Assembly: GCA_028293545.1 (NCBI GenBank)
Contig: JAQGOP010000061.1
Location: forward strand, 1-39,762
Length of the DNA stretch: 39,762 nt
Direction of reading: 5' to 3'
Origin: Verrucomicrobiota bacterium
Lineage (GTDB): Bacteria > Verrucomicrobiota > Verrucomicrobiia > Opitutales > Opitutaceae
In this document: positions 15,570-25,379 of the stretch, piece by piece
Layout: the number at the start of each line of letters is the position of its first letter
How positions within the stretch are numbered: the stretch's first letter is position 1
The notes under the pieces: generated by a model
Seen by the model: only the letters and a program-made list of their open reading frames with translations
Told to the model about the DNA's origin: nothing
The model's database searches: none
Translations under genes and position numbers: made by a program

Positions 15570-15882
15570 GAGCTCCCAAGCCGAGGCCCGCTCTTATCGC
15601 TTCTTGGCCAGTAGCTTGGAACTATGCGGTAGCCGGCATTCGCCATTCACAATTGCTCCGCTCGCGGGTGGAATCTCGAAAAATTGGCTTGCTGGTCGCG
15701 CGGGCCGTGGGCGACTCTGACCGTTCGCGGCATTAGTTATTGGTCAAGCTGGCGTCGCCGCGATGCTCCCGCCGGCTTTTCACGTCAGTTAAACAGTCAA
15801 CCAACGGCCTCGCTTAACGGCGGGGCCATCTCCGGTGGATTGGTGCTTCTGGAGCAGGGTGCCTGTTTGCCGGTTCCCGCAT
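15570..15882. other. Gap between aguA and rpsA
   Basis: No gene seen. The left part (to 15655) belongs to the inverted heptad pair H2/H8. The remainder should contain the rpsA promoter and leader. A purine-rich run (GGAGCAGGG, 15851-15859) lies too far from the rpsA ATG to be its ribosome site. I could not pick a promoter with confidence. Confidence 0.4.
15635..15655. repeat. Heptanucleotide array H8, inverted partner of H2
   Basis: Three 7-bp units (GGCATTC, GCCATTC, ACAATTG). On the opposite strand the array reads CAATTGT, GAATGGC, GAATGCC, so it faces H2 with the AATTG edge outward at both ends. The pair bounds a 15514-15655 unit. Confidence 0.5.
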
Positions 15883-17553
<1,671 letters not shown>

Positions 17554-17581
17554 CTGCCGCAAGATCCATTCGTTTGATTTC

Positions 17582-17615
17582 AAGCCGCCCGGAGCAATCC
17601 GGGCGGCTTTTTTTT
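17582..17615 (+). terminator. Rho-independent terminator of rpsA
   Basis: AAGCCGCCCGGA (17582-17593), loop GCAA, TCCGGGCGGCTT (17598-17609), continuing into a run of T to 17615. A perfect 12-bp stem with U-tract, 29 bp after the rpsA stop. Confidence 0.95.
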
Positions 17616-17726
17616 GCTCTGCGTGCTCGCGCCATCCGGATTGCAAAGTGCATCGCGCGCGACGAAGAAGAGACCGTCGGGATCGTCCATCCCGACCGTA
17701 TCGTCCACCCTTCAACTTCGTTTATC

Positions 17727-18227
17727 GTGCCTAAAAATTATTCCTCGCTCGTGTTCGTCGGCGCGCTCGCGCTGGCCCTGGTTGGTTGTGAAAGCGCCCC
17801 CAACAAACCCGCGCCGAAACCCGCGCAGCCCATGGGAGTCACCGGCCCCAAGGCCGAGCAGTCGACCGAATACACCAACATCAGCGTGAGCGAAGCGAAG
17901 GGTGTTTCGTCGCCGTTCAAGACCGAACCCGGCACGATCTTCCCGGAAAACAAGATGGGCTACCGCCTGCTCCTCACCGGTGGTGTCTCGATGCCGAACC
18001 TCATCGCCACCGAAATCAGCGCGACGGAAATCCTCGTCCAGGCCCGCGTCTACAACCGTTCCGATTCGCCCCAGAACCTCGACATCATCTTTGCCGTCGG
18101 CGAGGACAAGGTCTCGTACAACGCCAAGAACGTCCATTTTCCCGCCAACCGCGCGCGTGACATCAAGTTCAAGCTCAGCCGCCAAGCCACGCAGAATCTC
18201 TGCCTGATCGTGTCGGACAGTCATTGA
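17727..18227 (+). CDS. Predicted lipoprotein, possibly YcfL/DUF1425-like
   Basis: 166 aa from a GTG at 17727. The signal peptide (VPKNYSSLVFVGALALALVGC) ends in a lipobox with Cys21, so it should be a lipid-anchored envelope protein. A Pro/Lys-rich tether follows, then a compact beta-rich domain (about 75-166) with the stretch EILVQARVYNRSDSPQNLDI. The size, the lipobox and this beta pattern recall the YcfL (DUF1425) family, but I am not sure of that. The first in-frame ATG is only in the mature part, so the GTG is needed for the signal peptide. It follows the rpsA terminator and probably has its own promoter. Confidence 0.7.
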   Translation: MPKNYSSLVFVGALALALVGCESAPNKPAPKPAQPMGVTGPKAEQSTEYTNISVSEAKGVSSPFKTEPGTIFPENKMGYRLLLTGGVSMPNLIATEISATEILVQARVYNRSDSPQNLDIIFAVGEDKVSYNAKNVHFPANRARDIKFKLSRQATQNLCLIVSDSH

Positions 18228-18384
18228 GGGCAAGAAGGGCGCAGCTGGCTCGTCCGACTGCGTGGGGCTGCGATGCGCTCGGAAAGCCCGAGAGTGAGCG
18301 CGTTATCCCCCAACACGCCGATCGACTCCACCCGCATTCCCGCGGCGGGCGCCGCGTGACTCGGGCCTGCGGCGGAATGCGCAC

Positions 18385-18410
18385 AAAAAAGGCCGGCATT
18401 GCTGCCGGCC
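18385..18410 (-). terminator. Rho-independent terminator of the sigma-factor gene
   Basis: On the minus strand GGCCGGCA, loop GCAA, TGCCGGCC (18410 to 18391), followed by six T (complement of 18385-18390). It lies 24 bp after the sigma-factor stop. Confidence 0.9.
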
Positions 18411-18434
18411 AATGAAACTGAACTGAAGTGAAGA

Positions 18435-19508
18435 TTAATTCTGCCCGGCCTTGATGCCCTTGCGGGCCTTGGCCTCGACGAATTCGCGAATGACGGCGTT
18501 CCGTTGGCGGACGCGGTCATCTTCCTCGACCTCTTCGGTGGTGCGCACGGCCTCGTGCTTCGCCATCGCGCGGCGCATCTTCGACAGCGCGAGGTACTCG
18601 AGCTGGCGAATGCGTTCGCGGGTGACGTGGAACTTCTTACCGACTTCCTCCAGGGTGAGCTCGTCCTTGCCGTCCAGTCCGAACCGAAGCTTGATGATCT
18701 CGGCTTCGCGCTCGTCGAGCGAATCGACCATGGCGTGGAGATCGGAGTTCTGGTTCTTGTCGCGCAGGCCGTCGTATGGGCTGATAGCATTGTCGTCCCC
18801 GACGATTTCGCCGAACGTGGCCGAATCGCCATCTTCGCCGACGGGAGCGTCGAGTGAAGCGGGGCGGACACTGACCGACTTAAGGTGAGCGACTTTGCTG
18901 GTCGGGATCTGGAGCTCGATCGCCAATTCCTCGTCAGTCGGCTCACGGCCAAGCTCTTCCGTGAGCTTCATGGCGGTGCGACGCATCTTCGAGATCTTGT
19001 CAACGAGATGGACCGGCAGGCGGATCGTCTTGGACTGGTTCGCGAGCGCGCGCTTGATCGACTGCTTGATCCACCAGGCGGCGTACGTTGAAAGCTTGCC
19101 ACCCTTGCGGGGGTCGAAGCGTTCGACGGCCTTGATCAGGCCGATGTTGCCCTCGCTAATGAGGTCGAGCAGCGGCAGGCCGAAGTCCTTATAGTCCATC
19201 GCGATTTTCACGACCAGGCGAAGGTTGGCGGAGATCATATGATCCCGGGCGGCCTTGTCGCCGCGACGGATGCGTTTGGCGAGTTGGATTTCCTCCTGGA
19301 TGGTCAGGAGGGCGGTCTTCCCAATTTCCTGAAGATACAGCTGGAGGTTGCTGCGTTCGCCGTGGGCGATGGACGCCTCGGCGGCTGCGGGCTCGGCGCG
19401 TTCCAAAAAGGAAGGTGGCGCATCGGGAAGTTCGGCGCGAAGGGCGGTCGTGCTGCGGGACTCGTCGGGTTCTGCCGTGGTCGTGAGGGACTTGTATTTA
19501 GCGGGCAT
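18435..19508 (-). CDS. Sigma-70 family RNA polymerase sigma factor (primary-like)
   Basis: RpoD/RpoS-type sigma factor, 357 aa. Region 1.2 begins at LQLYLQEIGKTALLT. Region 2 shows LVVKIAMDYKDFGLPLLDLISEGNIGL and STYAAWWIKQSIKRAL (2.3-2.4). Region 3 starts at RLPVHLVDKISKM. Region 4.2 holds the helix-turn-helix TLEEVGKKFHVTRERIRQLE. Region 1.1 and the non-conserved insert of long RpoD proteins are absent. A highly charged ~45-residue tail follows region 4.2 (from AKHEAVRTTEEVEEDDR). It is therefore either a compact primary factor or a group-2 factor. A good ribosome site, AAGGAG, lies 8 bp before the ATG. The leader has three copies of a TGGGA-type motif. It is downstream of trpE but 212 bp apart, so probably transcribed separately. 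Confidence 0.93.
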   Translation of the reverse strand: MPAKYKSLTTTAEPDESRSTTALRAELPDAPPSFLERAEPAAAEASIAHGERSNLQLYLQEIGKTALLTIQEEIQLAKRIRRGDKAARDHMISANLRLVVKIAMDYKDFGLPLLDLISEGNIGLIKAVERFDPRKGGKLSTYAAWWIKQSIKRALANQSKTIRLPVHLVDKISKMRRTAMKLTEELGREPTDEELAIELQIPTSKVAHLKSVSVRPASLDAPVGEDGDSATFGEIVGDDNAISPYDGLRDKNQNSDLHAMVDSLDEREAEIIKLRFGLDGKDELTLEEVGKKFHVTRERIRQLEYLALSKMRRAMAKHEAVRTTEEVEEDDRVRQRNAVIREFVEAKARKGIKAGQN

Positions 19509-19558
19509 GATGAAACTCCTTGGTTATTAAAGAGGCGTGAGTGGGCGTTTTGTTCCCA

Positions 19559-19687
19559 TCCCACTTTAGCTTGCAACGTTCCAACCCACAGACGCCCGCG
19601 ACGGGGCTACGCTACAAAAAACGCGCGGGAACGGCGCGAAATTGTCCCACTTTACTGTTCAAAACGCGCCATGCTGTCCCATTTCGC
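19559..19687 (-). promoter_or_regulatory. Three direct TGGGA-type motifs upstream of the sigma gene
   Basis: Read on the minus strand: GCGAAATGGGACAG (19687-19674), GTAAAGTGGGACAA (19655-19642) and CTAAAGTGGGA (19569-19559). The shared core is AA(R)TGGGA(CA). They sit in the same orientation in the trpE-sigma gap. They may be binding sites for a regulator of the sigma gene. I see no matching promoter elements I can trust. Confidence 0.35.
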
Positions 19688-19720
19688 GCCCACCATGCCA
19701 AGCGGATGGGTAAGAAAACC

Positions 19721-21202
19721 CTAAAATTGCTCGGCCATCGCGACTGCCTTAAATAGCGCGGAAGCCTTGTTGATCGTCTCTTGGTACTCTTCCGCCGGGG
19801 ATGAATCGGCCACCCAGCCGCCGCCGGCTTGGATATAAACCTGCCCGTTTTTCAACAGCGCGGTGCGCAGCATGATGCAGGTGTCCATGTTTCCGTCGTA
19901 ACCGAAATAGCCCAAGGCGCCGGCGTAGAAGCCGCGTTGGAGTTGTTCGATCTCCGAGATGATCTGCATGGCGCGAATCTTCGGCGCGCCGCTCACGGTG
20001 CCGGCGGGGAAGGTGGCGCGCATCAGGTCATAGGCGTTTTTCGCGGGGTCGATGCGACCTTCGACTTGGGAAACGATGTGCATGACGTGCGAGTAACGCT
20101 CGACCGTCATGAAATCCGGGACCGTCACGGAACCGAACTGGCAGACGCGCCCGATGTCGTTGCGCGCGAGATCCACCAGCATGAGGTGCTCGGCTTTTTC
20201 CTTCGCGTCGGCGAGGAGTTCCTTTTCCAGCGCAGCGTCTTCGGCGGCGGTCGCGCCGCGCTTGCGCGTGCCGGCAATCGGGCGAATTTCGACGAGGCCG
20301 TCCGTGAGGCGGACGTGGACTTCGGGGGAAGCGCCAACAATCGAAAAGTCGCCCGCTTCGAGGATGAACATATACGGCGACGGATTCACCGTGCGCAACG
20401 CGCGGTACAGGTCGAGCGGCGTCTTGCTAAAGGGCTTAGCGAAACGCTGCGCGCCGACCACTTGGATAATGTCGCCGGCGCGGATGAATTCCTTGGAGTC
20501 CTCGACACATTTTTCGAATCGCTCGCGCGTGAAATTCCCCGGGGGGATTTCCAGTTTCGCCGGCTCGACCAGCGCCGCCGAGGCGAGTTCACGGGGTTGC
20601 TGGAGCAGGGCATGCAGCGCCCGCACCTCGGTCACGGCCGCGTCGTAGGCGGCGCCCGGCTCCCCGCGCACGTGCGCGTTGACGCACAGCCGCAGGGTTT
20701 GCTTTGCGCGGTCGAAGATGACCAGCGAGTCCGACAGCATGAAATAAAGCAGCGGGACCTTGAGATCGTCCACCTTCGCCATCGGCACGGTCGGCTCGAT
20801 GCGCGTGATGTATTCGTAACCAACGAACCCGACCGCGCCGCCGGTGAAGCGGGGCAATCCGGGGAGCACGACGGGCTTGTACCCGCTCATTTCCTTCTCG
20901 ATCAGCGCCAGCGGATCCTGCGGCGTGGGGATGACCTGAACCGGTTGCCCGGACTGGCGAATCTCGGTGGTCGTGGGGCCGCAGACGAAAATTTTCCGCG
21001 GCCGGCATCCGATGAAGCTATAACGCGACAGACGTTCGCCGCCTTCGACTGATTCGAGGAGGTACGACGGACCCGCTTCCTTCAGTTTCGCGTAGGCCGA
21101 CACCGGGGTTTCGAAGTCCGCGATCAAGTCTGTGTAAACCGGGATGACGTTGCCCTGTGCGGCCAAACGGAGAAAGTCGTCGCGGGTCGGGTGGATGTTC
21201 AT
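19721..21202 (-). CDS. trpE: Anthranilate synthase component I
   Basis: Chorismate-using subunit of anthranilate synthase (493 aa), the first step of tryptophan synthesis. The feedback-site motif LLESVEGGERLSRYSFIG is near residue 48. The chorismate-binding domain has VGAQRFAKPFS, RPIAGTRKRGA, LVDLARNDIGRV, FPAGTVSGAPKIRAMQII and, at the C-terminus, AGGGWVADSSPAEEYQET. The strong TrpE-type LLES inhibitor motif argues for TrpE over the PabB paralogue. No trpG is adjacent. The glutaminase partner must be elsewhere in the genome. Confidence 0.95.
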   Translation of the reverse strand: MNIHPTRDDFLRLAAQGNVIPVYTDLIADFETPVSAYAKLKEAGPSYLLESVEGGERLSRYSFIGCRPRKIFVCGPTTTEIRQSGQPVQVIPTPQDPLALIEKEMSGYKPVVLPGLPRFTGGAVGFVGYEYITRIEPTVPMAKVDDLKVPLLYFMLSDSLVIFDRAKQTLRLCVNAHVRGEPGAAYDAAVTEVRALHALLQQPRELASAALVEPAKLEIPPGNFTRERFEKCVEDSKEFIRAGDIIQVVGAQRFAKPFSKTPLDLYRALRTVNPSPYMFILEAGDFSIVGASPEVHVRLTDGLVEIRPIAGTRKRGATAAEDAALEKELLADAKEKAEHLMLVDLARNDIGRVCQFGSVTVPDFMTVERYSHVMHIVSQVEGRIDPAKNAYDLMRATFPAGTVSGAPKIRAMQIISEIEQLQRGFYAGALGYFGYDGNMDTCIMLRTALLKNGQVYIQAGGGWVADSSPAEEYQETINKASALFKAVAMAEQF

Positions 21203-21281
21203 CGGCAGGGTCTGGCCTTATGCGAAACCGGCCGGAAGGCGGCAAGGCGAATGCAAGCCGCCCCGGTCCGCCGCCGAAACC

Positions 21282-22034
21282 TCACTCCGTGAACGCGGGC
21301 GTGCGCCACTGGAGGTTTTGCTCGATGCGCGCCAGCGTCTGCGGCGAAAGCGGGAGCAGGCATACGCTCCTGACCGGGTAATCCCGCTGCAGGGCCCGCG
21401 CGACGAGCTGCGGATCCAGCGGCGCCCCGACTCTGACATCCTCCAGGCGAAACGGCGCGTCCGGTTTGCTCGGATCGACACACCACCATTGTTTCCCAAG
21501 GCGATAGGCGAGGAGGCTGTGGTTGACTTGGAGCGCGGCCGCCGTGCTCGCGTCGCCCGTATGGTAGGACATCAAGATCAATCCCGCCTCGTGCACGCGG
21601 GACTCACGATGCAGGACGGCGGCCAGTGCATGAAGCGAACCAATCACGCACGCGTTGTTCAGGTAGAGCTGGTCGGCCTTGTAGATCGTCGCGACCGGGT
21701 TCGCGTAAACCGTGACCTTTTCCACTCGAGGATCGAATTCATGCAGGCGTCGCGAAAGCGTGGGCGCATCGGGCCAGGAACTTGTCGCCGCCCCGAGCAC
21801 CTGCGTGCCGCCTTCGGGCGAATACAGCCAGAACACATTCTCAAAGGAGAACGCCGCCGCATACATCGGCGCGCGGAGGGGATGCGCCGGCGCGAACTCA
21901 ACCTTGACGATGCAGGTGCGCGCCAAGTCGCCCAGCACCTGGCGCGCGACCAAGACGTCCTGGAGCGATCCCCGCGTCTCGAACGCCGAGCTTCCCGCAA
22001 TCGCGGCGGCAGTGACGGCGAGGAGCGGGCGCAT
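21282..22034 (-). CDS. Secreted transglutaminase-like cysteine-hydrolase fold protein
   Basis: I do not recognise the family of this 250-aa protein. A short hydrophobic N-terminus (MRPLLAVTAAAIAGSSAF) looks like a signal peptide. Three spaced motifs suggest a transglutaminase/papain-type triad: Cys129 in LYLNNACVIGSLHA, His172 in LQVNHSLLAYRLG and Asp187 in KQWWCVDPSKP. The C-to-H distance of 43 and H-to-D distance of 15 fit transglutaminase-like proteases and amidases. The triad is inferred from motif shape and spacing only. It lies between glmS and trpE on the same strand: 21 bp from glmS, so probably co-transcribed with it. A cell-wall-related role would fit that partner but is speculation. 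Confidence 0.6.
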   Translation of the reverse strand: MRPLLAVTAAAIAGSSAFETRGSLQDVLVARQVLGDLARTCIVKVEFAPAHPLRAPMYAAAFSFENVFWLYSPEGGTQVLGAATSSWPDAPTLSRRLHEFDPRVEKVTVYANPVATIYKADQLYLNNACVIGSLHALAAVLHRESRVHEAGLILMSYHTGDASTAAALQVNHSLLAYRLGKQWWCVDPSKPDAPFRLEDVRVGAPLDPQLVARALQRDYPVRSVCLLPLSPQTLARIEQNLQWRTPAFTE

Positions 22035-22055
22035 GGGGCGGTGCGCCGGGGCCGG

Positions 22056-23909
22056 TCACTCGACGGTGACGGACTTGGCGAGGTTGCGAGGCTTGTCGAC
22101 GTCGCAGCCGCGTTCGACCGCGATATAGTAACTCAAGAGCTGGACCGGGATCGCCGCGACGATCGGGAGCACGGCTTCGTGGCACTCGGGGATGAAAATC
22201 GTCTCATCCGCCAAACCTTCCGGCAGTTCGGTGCCTTCCGTCGTGATGGCGATGATCGGGCCCTTGCGCGCCTTGATCTCCTGCATCGACGACACGATTT
22301 TGTTAAAGATTTCGCTCTTCGGCGCAAAGAAAACACTCGGGCAGCTTTCGCTCACGAGCGCGATGGGTCCGTGCTTCATTTCCGCCGCGGGATAACCTTC
22401 GGCGTGGATGTACGAAATCTCCTTCAGCTTGAGCGCGCCTTCCAAGGCGAGCGGGAACAGCGAGAGGCGCCCAAGGAAAAGCATGTCCTGGTACTTCGCG
22501 TAACGTTTCGCGATCGCCTTGATTTTCGGCGCCTGGGCCAGAGCGCGGCGCGTGAGGGCCGGGGCGGCCTTGAGGGCTTCGACGTACTGCACGCCGTCGC
22601 TGAAACTCATGTCGCGCATCCGCGCCACGTAGAGCGCGATCATCGCGCCGATCAGCAGCTGGGAGGTGAAGGCTTTCGTCGACGCCACGCCGACTTCGGG
22701 CCCGACGTGCTGGTAAATGCCGCCATCGGCCTCGCGCGCGATGCTTGAGCCCACGACGTTGTTGACCGCCATTACGCGATAACCCTTGCGCTTTGCCTCG
22801 CGCAGCGCCGCCAGCGTGTCGATCGTCTCGCCGGACTGGCTCATCACGAAAAACAAGGTGCGTGGATCGAGCGGGGAATTCCGGTAGCGGAACTCCGAGG
22901 CATAATCGACTTCCACCGGGATGCGGGCGAAGCGCTCGATCAGGTGTTCCGTCACCAGGCAGGCGTGCCACGCCGTGCCGCACGCGCAGAACATGAAGCG
23001 CTCGAGGTCGCGGAATTCGCCGGGCGTGATGTTGAGCCCGCCGAACTGGGCGGTGCTGCCGTCGGCCGAGAAACGGCCGCGCATGGCGTTTTCGAGCGCC
23101 GCGGGCTGCTCGAAAATTTCCTTCTCCATGAAATGCGCGTAGTCGCCGAGCTCGGCGTCGGCCACGGACCAATTGATCTTGTCGACCACCGGCGACACAT
23201 CGGCCTGGTCGAGTGTCGAGATGAAGAAATTTTTCGGCGTGAGGTGCGCGATCTCACCGTCCTTGAGGTAAACGACGTTCTGCGTGCGGCTCACCAGCGC
23301 CGAAGCATCGGAAGCGAGGATATATTCGTCTTCGCCGACGCCGAGGATGAGCGGCGAGGCTTTGCGCGCGCCCACGATCTCGCTCGGGAAATCGACGCAG
23401 AGCACGGCAATGCCGTACGTGCCTTCGACGTGCCGCAGGGTTTTTCGCACGCATTCCACGAACCGGCTCTGGCCCTTGGTCCGCGAGTTTTCCTTGGCAT
23501 AATGGTAGGCGATCAGGTTGCAGAGGACCTCGGTGTCGGTTTCGGACTTAAACTTGTATCCCTTCTTCAGCAGGAAGGCCTTCATCTGGGCGTAATTTTC
23601 GATGACGCCGTTGTGAATCAGGGCGAACTTCCCGTCGCTGCTGACATGAGGGTGGGCATTGGCATCCGTGACCCCGCCGTGCGTGGCCCAGCGGGTGTGG
23701 CCGATTCCGGTCGTGCCGACCATCCGGTGCTTCGCGACTTCCTTCGAAAGGTTGTCGACCCGGCCCGCCTTCTTGATGAGGTTCAGCTTGCGGCCCTTCT
23801 GCACGCAGATGCCGGCGGAGTCATAGCCGCGATATTCCAGGCGCTTCAAACCCTCGAGGATGATAGCAACTGCGTTTTGTTTTCCGACGTAGCCGACGAT
23901 GCCGCACAT
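22056..23909 (-). CDS. glmS: Glutamine-fructose-6-phosphate aminotransferase (isomerizing)
   Basis: Makes glucosamine-6-phosphate, the entry to peptidoglycan and LPS amino sugars. 617 aa with the N-terminal glutaminase nucleophile Cys2 (MCGIVGYVG) and GIGHTRWATHG. Two SIS isomerase domains contain FMFCACGTAWHA, MSQSGETIDTLAAL and EISYIHAEGYPAAEMKHGPIAL. The universal C-terminal tail KPRNLAKSVTVE is intact. It is divergent from glgC with a 70-bp gap. No sign of the glmS ribozyme of Firmicutes was found upstream. It is probably co-transcribed with the downstream transglutaminase-like gene. Confidence 0.97.
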   Translation of the reverse strand: MCGIVGYVGKQNAVAIILEGLKRLEYRGYDSAGICVQKGRKLNLIKKAGRVDNLSKEVAKHRMVGTTGIGHTRWATHGGVTDANAHPHVSSDGKFALIHNGVIENYAQMKAFLLKKGYKFKSETDTEVLCNLIAYHYAKENSRTKGQSRFVECVRKTLRHVEGTYGIAVLCVDFPSEIVGARKASPLILGVGEDEYILASDASALVSRTQNVVYLKDGEIAHLTPKNFFISTLDQADVSPVVDKINWSVADAELGDYAHFMEKEIFEQPAALENAMRGRFSADGSTAQFGGLNITPGEFRDLERFMFCACGTAWHACLVTEHLIERFARIPVEVDYASEFRYRNSPLDPRTLFFVMSQSGETIDTLAALREAKRKGYRVMAVNNVVGSSIAREADGGIYQHVGPEVGVASTKAFTSQLLIGAMIALYVARMRDMSFSDGVQYVEALKAAPALTRRALAQAPKIKAIAKRYAKYQDMLFLGRLSLFPLALEGALKLKEISYIHAEGYPAAEMKHGPIALVSESCPSVFFAPKSEIFNKIVSSMQEIKARKGPIIAITTEGTELPEGLADETIFIPECHEAVLPIVAAIPVQLLSYYIAVERGCDVDKPRNLAKSVTVE

Positions 23910-23979
23910 AATAGTTCGTGATAAATTTTACTGACGAAATTACTGCGCCTCCTAAAGGTGGCAGCAAGGACTAAGCACC

Positions 23980-25290
23980 GTGGCCAAACCATTGATTTCC
24001 ATTACCACCCAAAAACGCGTGTTGGCCGTAATCATGGGCGGCGGTCGAGGGACGCGCCTGCATCCCCTGACCACCGAGCGCTGCAAGCCCGCGGTGCCGC
24101 TCGCGGGCAAGTACCGTCTCGTCGATATCCCGATCAGCAATTGCCTCAATTCGGACATCAACCGGATTTTTTTGCTGACCCAGTTCCAGACAGCGTCGCT
24201 GCACCGCCACGTCCAGGGCACCTACCACTTTGATCCTTTTGGCGGCGGTTTCGTCGACATCATGTCGGCCGAGCAGACCGAAAAAGGCTCCGATTGGTAC
24301 CAAGGCACGGCGGATGCGGTGCGCCGCAACCTGATCCATTTCCGCTCCTTTCCGCACGACTTGGTGCTGATCCTTTCCGGCGACCAACTCTACCGGATGG
24401 ATTACCGCAAGATCATCGACCAGCACCTGGCGAACGGATCCGATGTCACGGTGGCGGCGGTGCCGTTTCCCGTCTCCAAGGTCGCCGGCTTGGGGCTCAT
24501 GCAGGTCGACGATGATCTTTCCATCGGGCGCTTCGTGGAAAAACCGAAGGATCCGGCGGTGATCGACAGCCTCACGCTGAGTCCGGTCCTGGAGTCGCGA
24601 CTCAAGGCGCATTCGGAGGAGAAGCACTGCCTGGCCTCGATGGGCATCTACGTGTTCAACCGCGCGGCCCTGGCCGACGCCCTCGACAACACCATGACCG
24701 ATTTTGGCAAGGAAGTGATTCCCGGCCTCCTCGGAAAGAAGCGCCTTCACGCCTATATCTTCGAGGGTTACTGGGAAGACATCGGGACGGTGCGGGCGTT
24801 CTTCGAAGCCAATCTCGCCCTCGCTCAACCGTTGCCGCCTTTTAATTTCTTCGACGCGACCGCGCCGGTCTACACGCAGGACCGCTACCTGCCGGCTTCG
24901 AAATTAAACAAGTGCGCGATCGACCACGTGGTCATCGGCGACGGTTCGATCCTGACCGACTCCTCGATCAAGCACAGTGTCCTCGGAATCCGCTCCTACG
25001 TGGGTGAAGGTACGGTGCTCGAAGATACGGTCCTGATGGGCGCCGATTATTACGAGACCGACGAGCAGATGGCCGCGAACCTGGAACAAGGCCGCCCGCA
25101 TCTCGGCGTGGGGCGAAACTGCAACGTCAAGGGTGCGATCATCGACAAGAATGCCCGCATCGGCGACGGCTGCATCCTGCACGCTGAGGGCAAGGCCGAC
25201 GGCTCCTACGCCAACGGCGCCGTGGTGGTGCGCGATGGCGTGCTGGTGGTGCCCAAGGGCGCCGTGCTGCCTTCCGGGACGATCGTCTGA
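23980..25290 (+). CDS. glgC: Glucose-1-phosphate adenylyltransferase
   Basis: ADP-glucose pyrophosphorylase (436 aa), the committed step of glycogen synthesis. The nucleotidyl-transferase N-terminus is AVIMGGGRGTRLHPLT followed by KPAVPLAGKYRLVDIPISN. LILSGDQLYRMDY, FVEKPKD and FEGYWEDIGTVRAFFEAN mark the substrate sites. The C-terminal third is a left-handed beta-helix ending VVVPKGAVLPSGTIV. It starts at GTG 23980 with AAGGA nine bases upstream; there is no earlier ATG in frame. No other glg gene is adjacent. One base after its stop a REP-like palindrome begins (25292). Confidence 0.97.
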   Translation: MAKPLISITTQKRVLAVIMGGGRGTRLHPLTTERCKPAVPLAGKYRLVDIPISNCLNSDINRIFLLTQFQTASLHRHVQGTYHFDPFGGGFVDIMSAEQTEKGSDWYQGTADAVRRNLIHFRSFPHDLVLILSGDQLYRMDYRKIIDQHLANGSDVTVAAVPFPVSKVAGLGLMQVDDDLSIGRFVEKPKDPAVIDSLTLSPVLESRLKAHSEEKHCLASMGIYVFNRAALADALDNTMTDFGKEVIPGLLGKKRLHAYIFEGYWEDIGTVRAFFEANLALAQPLPPFNFFDATAPVYTQDRYLPASKLNKCAIDHVVIGDGSILTDSSIKHSVLGIRSYVGEGTVLEDTVLMGADYYETDEQMAANLEQGRPHLGVGRNCNVKGAIIDKNARIGDGCILHAEGKADGSYANGAVVVRDGVLVVPKGAVLPSGTIV

Positions 25291-25291
25291 C

Positions 25292-25314
25292 GTGGCGCAG
25301 GTTTCCTGCCTGCG
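25292..25314 (+). repeat. REP-like palindrome, copy 4
   Basis: GTGG head followed by GCGCAGG, TTTCC, then the complementary part TGCCTGCG. It begins one base after the glgC stop (25288-25290). It resembles the copies at 33447 and 33595, with a changed loop and a GTGG instead of GTAG head. It pairs in inverted orientation with copy 5 at 25357-25379. Confidence 0.55.
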
Positions 25315-25356
25315 TCGCTCCTTCGGTGTTCGATCCCTGTCCACTGCTCGACCCAA

Positions 25357-25379
25357 GCAGGGGAGGTTGCCTGCGCTAC
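25357..25379 (-). repeat. REP-like palindrome, copy 5, overlapping the lgt stop
   Basis: On the minus strand GTAG (25379-25376) followed by CGCAGGCAACCTCCCCTGC. The TAG of the GTAG head is the lgt stop codon (25378-25376). Together with copy 4 it makes an inverted pair (BIME-like) between convergent glgC and lgt. Confidence 0.6.

Noticed and set aside
15514..15655. CRISPR array
   Set aside because: Units are 7 bp without spacers and vary in sequence; no cas genes are in the window.
23910..23979. glmS ribozyme upstream of glmS
   Set aside because: The gap is only 70 bp and shared with glgC. No ribozyme core is seen, and the class is typical of Firmicutes.
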